NCBI GenBank assembly: GCA_015057705.1
Contig: SVDU01000008.1
Location: 62,001 to 126,000 of the forward strand
Length of the DNA: 64,000 bases
Direction of reading: 5' to 3'
From: Paenibacillaceae bacterium
GTDB taxonomy: Bacteria; Bacillota; Clostridia; Lachnospirales; Lachnospiraceae
Shown: one piece after another, positions 7,727 to 16,879 of the stretch
Layout: every line of letters starts with the position of its first letter
Position numbering within the stretch: position 1 is the first letter of the stretch
Made by a program: the position numbers and the translations under genes
The notes under the pieces: model-generated
Told to the model about the DNA's origin: nothing
Database searches by the model: none
The model's input: the letters and a program-made list of their open reading frames with translations, nothing else

Positions 7727-8686
7727 ATGACGGAAGCGCGAAAGAAATTTAAACGAATTGGCGTTACAACCGGTTTGATATCCGGTCTTATGTACGGGTT
7801 ATACACCACCTTTGTACTGATCGCCGGATACTACAAACCACTTGCCGGGGCAGTGGGGCTTTTTGCCGCTCCCTACGTAACATCTGGTCTCAATGACTTA
7901 TTTGCCGGGATCTGGCTTACTGTGTACAACATAAAGACTGGAAGAATACGTGAGATCGGAAGAAGCTTAAAACTGTTTCCCGGCAAAATCATTTTACTTG
8001 GTTCCCTGGTAGGAGGACCAATTGCCAGCGGTGCATACTTAATGGGCCTGGCAATGGCAGGAGCTTATGCAATCCCGATATCTGCCATGTACATTCTTTT
8101 CGGAGCATTATTTGCACGGATCTTCTTAAAACAGAAAATTGTACCCAGAGTTGGTCTTGGTATGTTTATCTGTGTTGTTGGAGCAATCGTTATTAACTGG
8201 GTAAAACCAGAAGGCAGCTCCAATTTTACTCTTGGTATCATTTGTGCCTTTGTAGCAGCAATTGGCTGGGCGCTGGAAGGCGTATTTGCAGCTTACGGAA
8301 GTGCAATGCTTGACACAGATGTAGTAATCAATATCCGTCAGCTTTTATCCGGAATTGTAGATTTAATTGTAATTCTGCCTATCGTAGGCGGTATGGGACT
8401 TTTAAAAGGCACACTCTTTTCCCTGCCTCCCATTGCATGGCTGATCGTTTCCGGTCTCTGTGCGGCAATCTCCTATCTCTGCTGGTATAAGTCAAACAGC
8501 ACAGTAGGCTGTGCCATGGGAATGTCACTGAACATCACCTACGCGTTCTGGGGCGTGCTGTTTTGTATCCTGTTCATCAAACAGCCAGTAACCCCGACCA
8601 TTATCATTGGTTCTATTATCATTATCATCGGAGCTGTACTGGTATCCGTTGACCCATTTGAATTGCTAAATAAAAAGGAGGACTAA
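7727..8686 (+). CDS. DMT-superfamily (EamA-like) transporter, first copy
   Basis: A 319-residue polytopic protein with about ten membrane helices in two five-helix halves, the layout of 10-TM drug/metabolite transporters. Gly-rich packing motifs recur in each half. It is the first gene of the choline operon, 3 nt upstream of a shell gene, and has a close paralogue at 8980-9978. Context suggests import of choline or export of trimethylamine or another product; the substrate is inference. The ATG at 7727 has a GGGAAGG site about 8 nt upstream. Confidence 0.8.
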   Translation: MTEARKKFKRIGVTTGLISGLMYGLYTTFVLIAGYYKPLAGAVGLFAAPYVTSGLNDLFAGIWLTVYNIKTGRIREIGRSLKLFPGKIILLGSLVGGPIASGAYLMGLAMAGAYAIPISAMYILFGALFARIFLKQKIVPRVGLGMFICVVGAIVINWVKPEGSSNFTLGIICAFVAAIGWALEGVFAAYGSAMLDTDVVINIRQLLSGIVDLIVILPIVGGMGLLKGTLFSLPPIAWLIVSGLCAAISYLCWYKSNSTVGCAMGMSLNITYAFWGVLFCILFIKQPVTPTIIIGSIIIIIGAVLVSVDPFELLNKKED

Positions 8687-8689
8687 ACA

Positions 8690-8980
8690 ATGAAATATGA
8701 TGCATTAGGAATGATCGAAACAAAAGGTTTAATCGGCTCAATCGAAGCTGCAGACGCTATGGTAAAAGCAGCAAATGTAACACTTGTTGGAAAAGAATTT
8801 GTAGGCGGCGGACTTGTTACTGTTATGGTAAGAGGTGATGTAGGCGCAGTGAAAGCAGCTACTGATGCAGGCGCAGCAGCAGCACAGAGAGTTGGAGAAC
8901 TGGTATCTGTACACGTGATTCCACGTCCACATGCAGAAGTTGAGACAATTCTTCCGAAGGATAAAAAGGAGATTAAGTAA
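8690..8980 (+). CDS. BMC-H microcompartment shell hexamer protein (copy 1)
   Basis: A 96-residue single BMC domain of the PduA/CcmK type, starting with the typical [10 protein letters not shown] strand and [15 protein letters not shown] helix. The pore loop reads FVGGGLV where PduA-type proteins have IGSG. It forms hexameric facets of the shell. The start follows AAAGGAGG. It differs from the shell protein at 23606-23890 at one of the first 89 residues, then the tails diverge. The stop overlaps the next start by 1 nt. Confidence 0.95.
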   Translation: MKYDALGMIETKGLIGSIEAADAMVKAANVTLVGKEFVGGGLVTVMVRGDVGAVKAATDAGAAAAQRVGELVSVHVIPRPHAEVETILPKDKKEIK

Positions 8981-9978
8981 TGGGTAACCAAGGAATGACA
9001 TCAGCATCTGCGGATGCGAAAATGGCAGCTATTAACAAAAAATTCAGGACAACTGGAATGACAACCGGTGCATTATCCGGACTTACCTACGGAATTTATA
9101 CAGTTCTTGTACTGGTAGCCGGTTACTATGAACCTCTTGCCAGCGCAGCAGGCCTTTTAGCAGGACCATATGTATTATCCGGCTTAAACGACCTTTTCGC
9201 AGGAATCTGGCTGACTGCATACAATGCAAAGAGCGGCCGTCTCCGTGAGATGGGCAGAAGTCTTAATACATTCCCTGGAAAAATGATTGTAATCGGATCC
9301 ATTCTTGGAGGACCTATTGCAAACGGCGCTTATCTGGTTGGTCTTGCCATGGCAGGAGCTTACGCAATCCCGATCTCCGCATTATGCAGTTTGTTTGGTG
9401 CAATTTTTGCCTGGATCTTCTTAAAACAGAAAATTACAAAAAGAGTTATGGTTGGTATGCTTGTATGTGTGGCTGGTGCCATCATTATCAACTGGACCAA
9501 GCCGGAAGGCAGTGATAACTTCACTCTGGGAATTATCTTCTCCTTCATCGCAGCGATCTGCTGGGCGCTGGAAGGTGTATTCTCTACCTACGGCGGAGCT
9601 ATGATCGACACTGATGTTGCTGTAAACTTACGTCAGCTCATCTCAGGTATTATAGACTTATTCGTAATTCTTCCTATCGTTGGAGGCTTAGGACTTTTAG
9701 GCGGAACTTTAACAGCAGGAATTCCAGTTATCTGGCTGGCAGTTGCAGGCTTAAGCGCAGCAGTATCTTTCCTTTGCTGGTATAAGAGCAACTCCACGGT
9801 TGGCTGTGCGATTGGTATGTCCTTAAATGTAACATATGCGTTCTGGGGCGTTTTCTTCTGTATCCTGTTTCTGGGACAGGCAGTTACCCCTACGATTGTA
9901 ATCGGCTCTATCGTAATCGTATTAGGTGCGATTGTAGTTACCATGAATCCACTGGATTTATTCAGGAAAGGGGAATAA
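8980..9978 (+). CDS. DMT-superfamily (EamA-like) transporter, second copy
   Basis: A 332-residue, roughly ten-helix protein closely similar over its whole length to the protein at 7727-8686, plus about 15 extra hydrophilic N-terminal residues. The pair, separated only by a shell gene, probably arose by duplication. They may act as a heteromer or carry different substrates of the choline pathway (choline in, trimethylamine out); both are inference. The TAATG junction with the preceding shell gene indicates translational coupling. Confidence 0.8.
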   Translation: MGNQGMTSASADAKMAAINKKFRTTGMTTGALSGLTYGIYTVLVLVAGYYEPLASAAGLLAGPYVLSGLNDLFAGIWLTAYNAKSGRLREMGRSLNTFPGKMIVIGSILGGPIANGAYLVGLAMAGAYAIPISALCSLFGAIFAWIFLKQKITKRVMVGMLVCVAGAIIINWTKPEGSDNFTLGIIFSFIAAICWALEGVFSTYGGAMIDTDVAVNLRQLISGIIDLFVILPIVGGLGLLGGTLTAGIPVIWLAVAGLSAAVSFLCWYKSNSTVGCAIGMSLNVTYAFWGVFFCILFLGQAVTPTIVIGSIVIVLGAIVVTMNPLDLFRKGE

Positions 9979-9982
9979 AAAC

Positions 9983-10264
9983 ATGTTATTACCTGCAAGA
10001 ACAGCGGTTTTAAATTATTTATACGGAGTAGAAAGTGCTGACATCGCCCAGATTATGGGAGCTTTAAAGTCAGAGTACGGCAGTGAACGTCAGTTTACTA
10101 AAGATCGTTATATGGATCACGTTATGTCCTTAGAGGCAAACGGACTGGTTAACTTACAAAGCTATGATTTAGATGAGAAGGGTGATCTGCGCATGCGTTA
10201 TTCAATTAACGACGATGGCAAGGCAACCGTAGACAAGTACGTAGACAAGAAATACCGCAAATAA
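9983..10264 (+). CDS. Small protein in choline operon, possible winged-helix fold, function unknown
   Basis: A 93-residue soluble protein. The helix pattern (AVLNYLYGVESADIAQIMGAL, then YMDHVMSLEANGLV) followed by two short beta-type stretches (NLQSYDLDE, LRMRYSIND) resembles a winged helix of the PadR or replication-initiator kind, without an obvious basic recognition helix. No BMC domain and no Cys. It lies 4 nt after a transporter and 20 nt before a shell gene, so it is part of the operon. It could be a small regulator or a core-assembly factor. I do not recognise its family. Confidence 0.65.
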   Translation: MLLPARTAVLNYLYGVESADIAQIMGALKSEYGSERQFTKDRYMDHVMSLEANGLVNLQSYDLDEKGDLRMRYSINDDGKATVDKYVDKKYRK

Positions 10265-10284
10265 ATTTCAGGAGGTTTACGAAG

Positions 10285-10581
10285 GTGAGATATTACGGAG
10301 ATGAAGCATTAGGGCTGGTAGAGACTCTCGGATTAACTCCGGCTCTGGAAGCAGCAGATAAGATGTTAAAAGCAGCAGATGTAGAATTAATTTCCTATGA
10401 AAACGTAGGCTCTACCCTGGTAACCATTATGGTAAAGGGTGATGTGGCAGCCGTACGTGCCGCCGTTGATGCAGGCGCAGAAGCAGCAGCAGCCATCGGC
10501 AAACTGACTGCACATAATGTAATGCCAAGACCCATCAAAGAAGTCGGCGACATTGTATCAGTACATGATATTGACGCGTAA
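10285..10581 (+). CDS. BMC-H shell hexamer protein, variant pore
   Basis: A 98-residue single BMC domain (ALGLVETLGLTPALEAADKMLKAADV at the N-terminus region, PRPIKE near the end). The pore loop is NVGSTLV, different from the other hexamers in the operon, so its pore is lined by Ser and Thr. GTG start at 10285 with AGGAGG about 13 nt upstream and an extra GAAGG closer in. Confidence 0.92.
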   Translation: MRYYGDEALGLVETLGLTPALEAADKMLKAADVELISYENVGSTLVTIMVKGDVAAVRAAVDAGAEAAAAIGKLTAHNVMPRPIKEVGDIVSVHDIDA

Positions 10582-10598
10582 AGAGAGGAAAACAGTAT

Positions 10599-10904
10599 AT
10601 GGAAAGATATGAAGCCATCGGCTCAATTGAAACATTTGGTTTGGTATTCGCATTAGAAGCAGCTGATGCAATGTGTAAAGCTGCAGATGTTGAACTTGTT
10701 GGTTATGAGAACGTAGCTTCCGGATATATTTCCGTTCTGGTACGCGGAGATGTAGGAGCCTGCAAGACTGCAGTTGATGCAGGAGTGAAAGCAGTAAGCG
10801 ATATGGGCGCTGAGATTTACAGCTGTGTTGTAATCCCAAGACCTCATCCGGATCTTGTAAAGATCATCAAGAGATATGCAATCGCTGCGCCGGAGCAGGA
10901 ATAG
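10599..10904 (+). CDS. BMC-H shell hexamer protein, aromatic pore variant
   Basis: A 101-residue single BMC domain (AIGSIETFGLVFALEAADAMCKAADV). The pore loop reads NVASGYI, placing a Tyr where others have Leu. It has an unusual Cys in the first helix and one after the pore (GACKTAV), plus Cys in SCVVIPRP. ATG 10599 has GAGAGGA upstream. It sits directly before the aldehyde dehydrogenase homologue. Confidence 0.92.
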   Translation: MERYEAIGSIETFGLVFALEAADAMCKAADVELVGYENVASGYISVLVRGDVGACKTAVDAGVKAVSDMGAEIYSCVVIPRPHPDLVKIIKRYAIAAPEQE

Positions 10905-10935
10905 AACGTATCCCGGTTGAAGGGAGAACAGAGAA

Positions 10936-12420
10936 ATGAATTTTGTAGATAAAGACCTTCTCTCCATACAGGAGGCAAGGATTTTAATGGAAAGCGCAAG
11001 AGACGCCGGTAAGACCATGCTCACCTTCCCCCAGGAAAAGCTTGATACCATCGTCGAAGGTCTTGCAAATGCAGCAAAGGAACTGGCAGAAGAACTGGCT
11101 GTGATGTCCGCAGAAGAAACAGGCTACGGACGCGCAAAAGATAAGCTTGTAAAAGACACCTTTGTCTGCGAATTCTTACCGAAGCACTTACGGGATATGA
11201 AATGTGTGGGCGTCTTAAATGAAGACCCTGTACGTAAAACCATGGACGTAGGCGTTCCGGTGGGAGTCATCGCTGCTCTGACTCCTTCTGTAAGCCCGGT
11301 CTCCACTGCGATTTATAACGTACTGATTGCAGTGAAGTCCGGAAACCCCATCGTCATCGCTCCTCATGAGCGGGCGGTAAAGGTGACAGGCAGGCTTCTT
11401 GACTGTATGAAGGAAGCCGGTCTTCGATACGGACTTCCGGAAGGAGCCATCGGATATTTAAAGACGATAACGAAGGCAGGAGCTTTGGAACTGATTCATC
11501 ACCCGGCAGCAGCCATGGTGGTGAATACCGGAGTGCCGGAATTAAACCGTGAGGCAGCACAAAGCGGAAAGCCCTACATCTACGGAGGCACCGGAAACGG
11601 ACCTGTATTTATAGAGCGGACAGCTGATTTGAAACAGGCGGTTGAAGATATAATTGTAAGCCGTACCTTTGATTACGGAATCGTTTCTGCGGCAGAGCAG
11701 TATGTGGTAGTGGACAGCTTAATCGCGGCAGAAGTAAAAGCAGAAATGTTGAAAAACGGTGCGTATTTCATGAACGGGGAAGAGGAAAAGCAGTTAATTG
11801 ATCTTCTCAACCTGGAACATGGAAATGCAGATACGGAGATTATGGGAAGACCGGCCATAGAACTTGCCAGACGTGCAGGTTTTACAGTATCGGAAAACAC
11901 AAGTGTTCTGGTTTCCCAGCAGAAATATATTTCTGACAGAAACCCATTTGCAAAAGAGCTTCTCTGTCCCGTACTTGCCTACTACATCGAAAACGACTGG
12001 ATGCATGCCTGCGAGAAATGTATGAGTCTCCTGGTAAATGAAAGCCATGGTCACACTCTGGTAATCCATTCCAGAGACGAAGAAGTAATCCGGCAGTTCG
12101 CTTTGAAAAAACCGGTTGGAAGAGTGCTTGTCAATACCCCTGCCACATTAGGCAGCATGGGAATGACCACTAATTTATTCCCTGCCATGACGCTGGGGAG
12201 TATCACCGCCGGAGCCGGTATTACATCGGATAATGTTTCCCCCATGAATTTCATCTATATCCGGAAAGTCGGATATGGAGTGAGAAAAGCCGATGAATAT
12301 CTGGAAAATGCAAAAACAGATTTTTGTTCCTGCACCCAGGCTGTGGCACCTGCCAGTCAGCATGGAGATGCAAAAGAACTTTTAAAGCAGATATTAGAAG
12401 CATTATCAAAGGAACTGTAA
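10936..12420 (+). CDS. CoA-acylating aldehyde dehydrogenase homologue lacking the catalytic Cys (probable pseudoenzyme)
   Basis: A 494-residue protein homologous along its length to EutE/AdhE-type acetaldehyde dehydrogenases, like the enzyme at 21350. The active-site motif is altered: where the active paralogue has TICASEQ with Cys251, this protein has IVSAAEQ with Ser251 (TCT at 11686-11688). The nearby TGGPGMV loop is also replaced by NTGVPELN. The C-terminus ends in an amphipathic helix (AKELLKQILEALSKEL) like microcompartment targeting peptides, so it is probably packaged. It may be structural, bind CoA or NAD, or pair with the active enzyme. Start ATG 10936 follows GAAGGGAGAA. It directly precedes cutC. 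Confidence 0.85.
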   Translation: MNFVDKDLLSIQEARILMESARDAGKTMLTFPQEKLDTIVEGLANAAKELAEELAVMSAEETGYGRAKDKLVKDTFVCEFLPKHLRDMKCVGVLNEDPVRKTMDVGVPVGVIAALTPSVSPVSTAIYNVLIAVKSGNPIVIAPHERAVKVTGRLLDCMKEAGLRYGLPEGAIGYLKTITKAGALELIHHPAAAMVVNTGVPELNREAAQSGKPYIYGGTGNGPVFIERTADLKQAVEDIIVSRTFDYGIVSAAEQYVVVDSLIAAEVKAEMLKNGAYFMNGEEEKQLIDLLNLEHGNADTEIMGRPAIELARRAGFTVSENTSVLVSQQKYISDRNPFAKELLCPVLAYYIENDWMHACEKCMSLLVNESHGHTLVIHSRDEEVIRQFALKKPVGRVLVNTPATLGSMGMTTNLFPAMTLGSITAGAGITSDNVSPMNFIYIRKVGYGVRKADEYLENAKTDFCSCTQAVAPASQHGDAKELLKQILEALSKEL

Positions 12421-12450
12421 GAGAAATAATTGAAAGAGAGGGTAAACAGA

Positions 12451-14997
12451 TTGGATATTCGTGAATTTTCTAATAAATTTGTAGAAGCAACGAAAAACAT
12501 GACACCAGAAGAAAGAGCTTCCCTGATGAAGATGTTTGAAACTGTTTCTGACGAAATCAATAAAAATGAGCCTGCAAAGGCAGCTGCTGCAGTATATGCC
12601 GAGGAGGGTACAACCATTCCTGACGGTATTACAACAAGACTTCAGAAATTAAAAGAGAACTACTTAACACACAAGCCAACCATTACAACATACCGTGCCC
12701 GCGCGATCACAAAGATTGCTGCAGAAAATCCAGGTATGCCAAAGATCATGCTTCGTGCAAAATGTTTCCGTTACTGCTGCGAAACAGCTCCCCTTGTAAT
12801 TCAGGACAACGAGCTGATCGTAGGTGCTCCAAACGGCGCTCCTCGTGCAGGTGCTTTCTCTCCTGATATTGCATGGAGATGGATGAAGGATGAAATCGAT
12901 ACCATCGGAAGCCGTCCTCAGGATCCATTCTATATCTCTGATGAAGATAAAAAGATCATGAGAGAAGAGCTTTTCCCATACTGGGAGGGCAAATCCGTTG
13001 ATGAGCACTGCGAAGATCAGTATCGTGAAGCTGGTGTTTGGGAATTATCCGGCGAATCCTTCGTTTCTGACTGTTCCTATCATGCAGTAAACGGCGGCGG
13101 TGACTCCAACCCTGGTTATGACGTAATCTTAATGAACAAGGGTATGCTTGATATCCAGCAGGAAGCTAAGGATCATTTAAAAGAGTTAAAATACGAAAAT
13201 CCAGATGACATTGAGAAGATCTACTTCTACAAGTCCATCATTGATACCACAGAAGGCGTTATGATCTACGCTAAGAGACTTTCTGAGTATGCAAAAGAAC
13301 TTGCTGCGAAAGAAACCAATCCAAAGCGTAAAGATGAGCTTTTAAAGATCGCTGAAGTAAATGCATACGTTCCAGCTCACAAGCCAAGAACTTACTGGGA
13401 AGCAATTCAGTCTGTATGGACCATCGAGTCTCTGCTTGTAGTAGAAGAGAACCAGACTGGTATGTCCATCGGACGTGTAGACCAGTATATGTACCCTTAC
13501 TACAAAGCTGATATCGAAGCTGGCCGTATGAATGATTTCCAGGCATTTGAGCTTTCAGGCTGTATGCTTATTAAGATGTCTGAGATGATGTGGATCACCA
13601 GCGAAGGCGGTTCTAAATTCTTTGCAGGTTACCAGCCATTCGTTAATATGTGCGTAGGTGGTGTAACAAGAAGCGGAATGGATGCAACCAATGACTTAAC
13701 ATACCTTCTTATGGATGCTGTCCGTCATGTAAAGATTTATCAGCCATCTCTTGCATGCCGTATTCACAATAAGTCCCCGAAGAAGTACTTAAAGAAAATC
13801 GTAGATGTTGTTCGTTCCGGTATGGGATTCCCTGCCTGCCACTTTGACGACGCACACATCAAGATGATGCTTGCAAAGGGCGTTTCTATTGAAGATGCAC
13901 GTGACTACTGTCTGATGGGTTGTGTAGAGCCTCAGAAATCAGGACGTCTGTATCAGTGGACTTCAACTGCTTATACACAGTGGCCAATCTGTATCGAGCT
14001 TGTACTTAACAAAGGTGTACCGTTATGGTATGGCAAACAGGTTTGTCCTGATATGGGCGACATCAACAGCTTTAAGACTTATGAAGAGTTTGAAGCAGCT
14101 GTTAAGGAAGAAATTAAGTACATTACAAAATGGTCTTCTGTTGCAACCGTTATCTCCCAGCGCGTTCACAGAGAGCTTGCTCCAAAGCCATTAATGTCCA
14201 TCATGTATGAAGGATGTATGGAAAAAGCAAAAGACGTATCTGCAGGCGGAGCTATGTATAACTTCGGACCTGGTGTTGTATGGTCAGGACTTGCAACCTA
14301 TGCAGATTCCATGGCAGCAATTAAAAAGCTGGTATTTGATGAGAAGAAATACACACTTGCACAGTTAAATGAAGCATTAAAGGCTGACTTTGTGGGCTAT
14401 GACCAGATCCGCACCGATTGCCTCAATGCACCAAAATACGGAAATGACGATGATTACGCAGATTTAATTGCTGCAGATTTAGTTGACTTTACTGAGCATG
14501 AGCACAGACAGTATAAGACTTTATACTCTGTATTAAGCCACGGTACATTATCTATTTCCAACAACACACCATTCGGTCAGTTAACAGGCGCTTCTGCAAA
14601 CGGACGTCATGCATGGCTGCCTTTATCCGATGGTATCAGCCCAACCCAGGGTGCTGACTTCAAGGGACCGACAGCAATCATCAAGTCTGTATCCAAGATG
14701 GCAAACGACACCATGAACATTGGTATGGTACACAACTTTAAGATCATGGCTGGACTTCTTGATACACCAGAAGGAGAAGAAAGCTTAATTACTCTTCTTC
14801 GTACCGCCTGCATGTTCGGAAACGGCGAAATGCAGTTTAACTACTTAGATAACAACACACTGATTGAGGCTCAGAAACATCCGGAACTTTACCGTGACTT
14901 AATCGTCCGCGTAGCTGGATACAGCGCATTCTTCGTAGAGCTGTGCAAGGATGTACAGGATGAGATCATCAGCAGAACCATGTTGACACATTTCTAA
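12451..14997 (+). CDS. cutC: Choline trimethylamine-lyase, glycyl radical enzyme CutC
   Basis: Cleaves choline to trimethylamine and acetaldehyde by glycyl-radical chemistry inside the microcompartment. Numbered from the TTG at 12451 (848 aa), every CutC active-site residue I recall from Desulfovibrio alaskensis has a counterpart at +2: Tyr210, Asp218, Phe397, Cys491 and Glu493 (GCVEP), Thr504, Tyr508, and glycyl radical Gly823 (RVAGYSAF). The Tyr/Asp/Phe choline-pocket residues separate it from glycerol and propanediol dehydratases. TTG 12451 was chosen because AGAGAGGG lies 8 nt upstream; an in-frame TTG at 12430 lacks a good site. Length matches the short (type I) CutC. CutD follows 22 nt downstream. 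Confidence 0.95.
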   Translation: MDIREFSNKFVEATKNMTPEERASLMKMFETVSDEINKNEPAKAAAAVYAEEGTTIPDGITTRLQKLKENYLTHKPTITTYRARAITKIAAENPGMPKIMLRAKCFRYCCETAPLVIQDNELIVGAPNGAPRAGAFSPDIAWRWMKDEIDTIGSRPQDPFYISDEDKKIMREELFPYWEGKSVDEHCEDQYREAGVWELSGESFVSDCSYHAVNGGGDSNPGYDVILMNKGMLDIQQEAKDHLKELKYENPDDIEKIYFYKSIIDTTEGVMIYAKRLSEYAKELAAKETNPKRKDELLKIAEVNAYVPAHKPRTYWEAIQSVWTIESLLVVEENQTGMSIGRVDQYMYPYYKADIEAGRMNDFQAFELSGCMLIKMSEMMWITSEGGSKFFAGYQPFVNMCVGGVTRSGMDATNDLTYLLMDAVRHVKIYQPSLACRIHNKSPKKYLKKIVDVVRSGMGFPACHFDDAHIKMMLAKGVSIEDARDYCLMGCVEPQKSGRLYQWTSTAYTQWPICIELVLNKGVPLWYGKQVCPDMGDINSFKTYEEFEAAVKEEIKYITKWSSVATVISQRVHRELAPKPLMSIMYEGCMEKAKDVSAGGAMYNFGPGVVWSGLATYADSMAAIKKLVFDEKKYTLAQLNEALKADFVGYDQIRTDCLNAPKYGNDDDYADLIAADLVDFTEHEHRQYKTLYSVLSHGTLSISNNTPFGQLTGASANGRHAWLPLSDGISPTQGADFKGPTAIIKSVSKMANDTMNIGMVHNFKIMAGLLDTPEGEESLITLLRTACMFGNGEMQFNYLDNNTLIEAQKHPELYRDLIVRVAGYSAFFVELCKDVQDEIISRTMLTHF

Positions 14998-15019
14998 AAG
15001 AAAACGGAGAACAATCACA

Positions 15020-15973
15020 ATGGACCATGGAAATACAGGAGATATTGAACGTAAGGCGCTGATCTTTAACGTACAGAAGTACAACATGTATGACGGACCG
15101 GGAATCAGAACCCTGGTATTCTTTAAAGGCTGCCCGCTCCGGTGTAAATGGTGTGCCAATCCGGAAGGACTGGTACGGAAATTCCAGGTGATGTTTAAGC
15201 AGAATTCCTGTACAGACTGCGGGGCATGCGTAAGTGTTTGCCCCGTAGGAATCCATGTGATGTCCAAAGAGACCGGAAAACATGAAATCAGACGGGATAA
15301 GGATTGTATCGGCTGCATGAAATGTAAGAATGTCTGCCCCAATTCAGCGCTTTCCATTGCCGGAGAGGTAAAGACAATTTCCGAGCTGTTAAAAATCGTA
15401 GAGGAAGATGCCGCATTTTATGATATATCTGGCGGCGGTGTGACATTAGGCGGCGGTGAAGTAACTGCTCAGCCCGAGGCAGCCTTAAATCTTTTGATGG
15501 CATGCAAGAGGGAAGGCATTAACACAGCCATTGAAACCTGTGGTTACACAAAAACCGAAACGATTTTACAAATCGCAGAATACGTGGATTTATTCCTTTA
15601 TGACATTAAGCATATGGATCCGGTTCGCCACAATGAACTGGCCGGTGTAAACAATGAACAGATCTTAATCAATTTAAAAGAACTGCTTCACCACCGTTAC
15701 AACGTAAAGGTTCGTATGCCAATGTTAAAGGGAATCAACGACAGCCGGGAAGAAATCGATGCAGTCATTAAATTCTTAATGCCGTTTCGTGATTACAAAA
15801 ACTTTAAGGGAATTGACTTACTTCCTTATCACAAGCTGGGAGTAAACAAATACAACCAGCTGGATATGGAATATCCAATCGATGGAGATCCAAGCTTAAG
15901 TGCGGAGGATTTAGACCGTATCGAAGGCTGGATGAATGAGTATCAGTTCCCGGTTACTGTGGTAAAACACTAG
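15020..15973 (+). CDS. cutD: CutC-activating radical SAM enzyme CutD
   Basis: A 317-residue glycyl-radical-enzyme activase that installs the Gly radical on CutC using SAM. The radical SAM cluster motif CxxxCxxC is at Cys38, Cys42 and Cys45. It is followed by two ferredoxin-type 4Fe-4S motifs at Cys64/67/70/74 and Cys96/99/102/106, the arrangement of choline and glycerol activases. A GGGVTLGGGE SAM-binding segment lies at about residue 138. ATG 15020 follows GGAGAAC and is coupled to cutC by position. The partner is assigned from adjacency. Confidence 0.95.
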   Translation: MDHGNTGDIERKALIFNVQKYNMYDGPGIRTLVFFKGCPLRCKWCANPEGLVRKFQVMFKQNSCTDCGACVSVCPVGIHVMSKETGKHEIRRDKDCIGCMKCKNVCPNSALSIAGEVKTISELLKIVEEDAAFYDISGGGVTLGGGEVTAQPEAALNLLMACKREGINTAIETCGYTKTETILQIAEYVDLFLYDIKHMDPVRHNELAGVNNEQILINLKELLHHRYNVKVRMPMLKGINDSREEIDAVIKFLMPFRDYKNFKGIDLLPYHKLGVNKYNQLDMEYPIDGDPSLSAEDLDRIEGWMNEYQFPVTVVKH

Positions 15974-15988
15974 AAAGGGGAGAGCGCC

Positions 15989-16327
15989 GTGTCAGAGATA
16001 CAGCGAGTCATAGAAGAATCCGTACCCGGCAAGCAGGTTACTATCGCTCATGTAATTGCTTCGCCAATACCGGAGGTATATGAGTGTCTGGGTATCGATG
16101 AGCTTGGAGCCATCGGAATTTTAACCCTGTCCCCTTTTGAAACCTCCATCATTGCTGCTGATATTGCGGCGAAGGCAGCCAGTGTTTCAGTGGGATTTTT
16201 AGACCGTTTCACCGGCTCCGTTATCATCGCAGGAGACGTGGACAGTGTGGAGACAGCCCTTCGGGCAGTGTGTGAAACCTTACGGCGCGTACTTGGATTT
16301 ACCGTGCCGGATATAACCAAAACATGA
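15989..16327 (+). CDS. Circularly permuted BMC-H shell protein, EutS/PduU type
   Basis: A 112-residue protein with the EutS/PduU arrangement: N-terminal [13 protein letters not shown] barrel strand, then [41 protein letters not shown] and a C-terminal strand ending in DITKT. Such permuted hexamers close one face with a beta-barrel. GTG start at 15989 follows AAAGGGGAGAG. It overlaps the next gene by 4 nt (ATGA). Confidence 0.92.
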   Translation: MSEIQRVIEESVPGKQVTIAHVIASPIPEVYECLGIDELGAIGILTLSPFETSIIAADIAAKAASVSVGFLDRFTGSVIIAGDVDSVETALRAVCETLRRVLGFTVPDITKT

Positions 16328-16878
16328 GAAAAAAGAGAATCATGATCATCGGACCGGGCGGCAGCGGAAAAACTGCCCTTGCAGCCGCAATCAATGGTTT
16401 AGACGGTCCTGTCAAACGGACACAGAACATGGTATATGGGGAGAAAACCTTAGATGTACCGGGAGTTTATTTAGAAAGTCCCTGGATGCACAAACACATC
16501 ATCGCGGCAGCTCAGGACGCCTCCCATGTACTGATGCTGGTAGACCAGTCCTCATGCCGGGAGAGTTACCCCCCGGGATTTGCAAAAGCGTTCCGGGTGC
16601 CGGTAATCGGAGTTATTACAGGAAGCGGAAAAAAGCCGGAGAATGACGGCTGGTGTATCCGTCAGTTAAAGAAAGCAGGGATTACAACTCCCTGTATTCA
16701 CATCAACTTATCGGACCGGACGGGAATTGATGAGTTGATGGAACAAATTTTAAGAAATACCCCTTCGGGTATACCTCAATGCCCAGAAAGCGTGGGCAAT
16801 ATTCTAGGAAATACCCTACGGGTATCCCTTGATGCCCAAAGAACGTGGGCAAAACTTAAAGAAAGGAGGGAAATGTAA
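16324..16878 (+). CDS. EutP/PduV-like small GTPase-fold protein with repeat-encoded C-terminal extension
   Basis: A 184-residue P-loop protein. Walker A is [10 protein letters not shown] at residues 10-19, and the core ends with a [14 protein letters not shown] helix near residue 144, the usual length of EutP/PduV (about 140-160). EutP/PduV proteins are microcompartment-linked, reported as GTPase-like or acetate-kinase-related and thought to aid localisation. The last ~40 residues are encoded by a two-copy palindromic DNA repeat (16754-16861) and are not part of the normal fold. A ribosome site for the downstream dehydrogenase (AAAGGAGGG) lies within its last codons. Start ATG overlaps the previous stop. 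Confidence 0.85.
   Translation: MRKKRIMIIGPGGSGKTALAAAINGLDGPVKRTQNMVYGEKTLDVPGVYLESPWMHKHIIAAAQDASHVLMLVDQSSCRESYPPGFAKAFRVPVIGVITGSGKKPENDGWCIRQLKKAGITTPCIHINLSDRTGIDELMEQILRNTPSGIPQCPESVGNILGNTLRVSLDAQRTWAKLKERREM
16754..16861 (+). repeat. Tandem palindromic repeat (2 x ~54 nt) inside the EutP-like gene
   Basis: Two imperfect copies start at 16754 and 16808 with GAAATACCC. Each holds two small hairpins: TACCC/GGGTA (loops CTTC and TAC) and TGCCC-N9-GGGCA. The stems are conserved while loops and flanks vary, as in REP or RPE-type palindromic elements. It is translated as the C-terminal extension of the GTPase-like protein and lies just before the alcohol dehydrogenase start. Confidence 0.85.
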
Positions 16879-16879
16879 C

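Noticed and set aside
12451-14997. Reading the glycyl radical enzyme as glycerol or propanediol dehydratase
   Set aside because: The GCVEP motif is shared, but Tyr210, Asp218, Phe397, Thr504 and Tyr508 match the choline pocket of CutC at a constant offset, and CutD and the rest of the locus fit choline.
16754-16861. CRISPR or terminator array
   Set aside because: Only two adjacent copies, no unique spacers and no T runs. The sequence is within an open coding frame.
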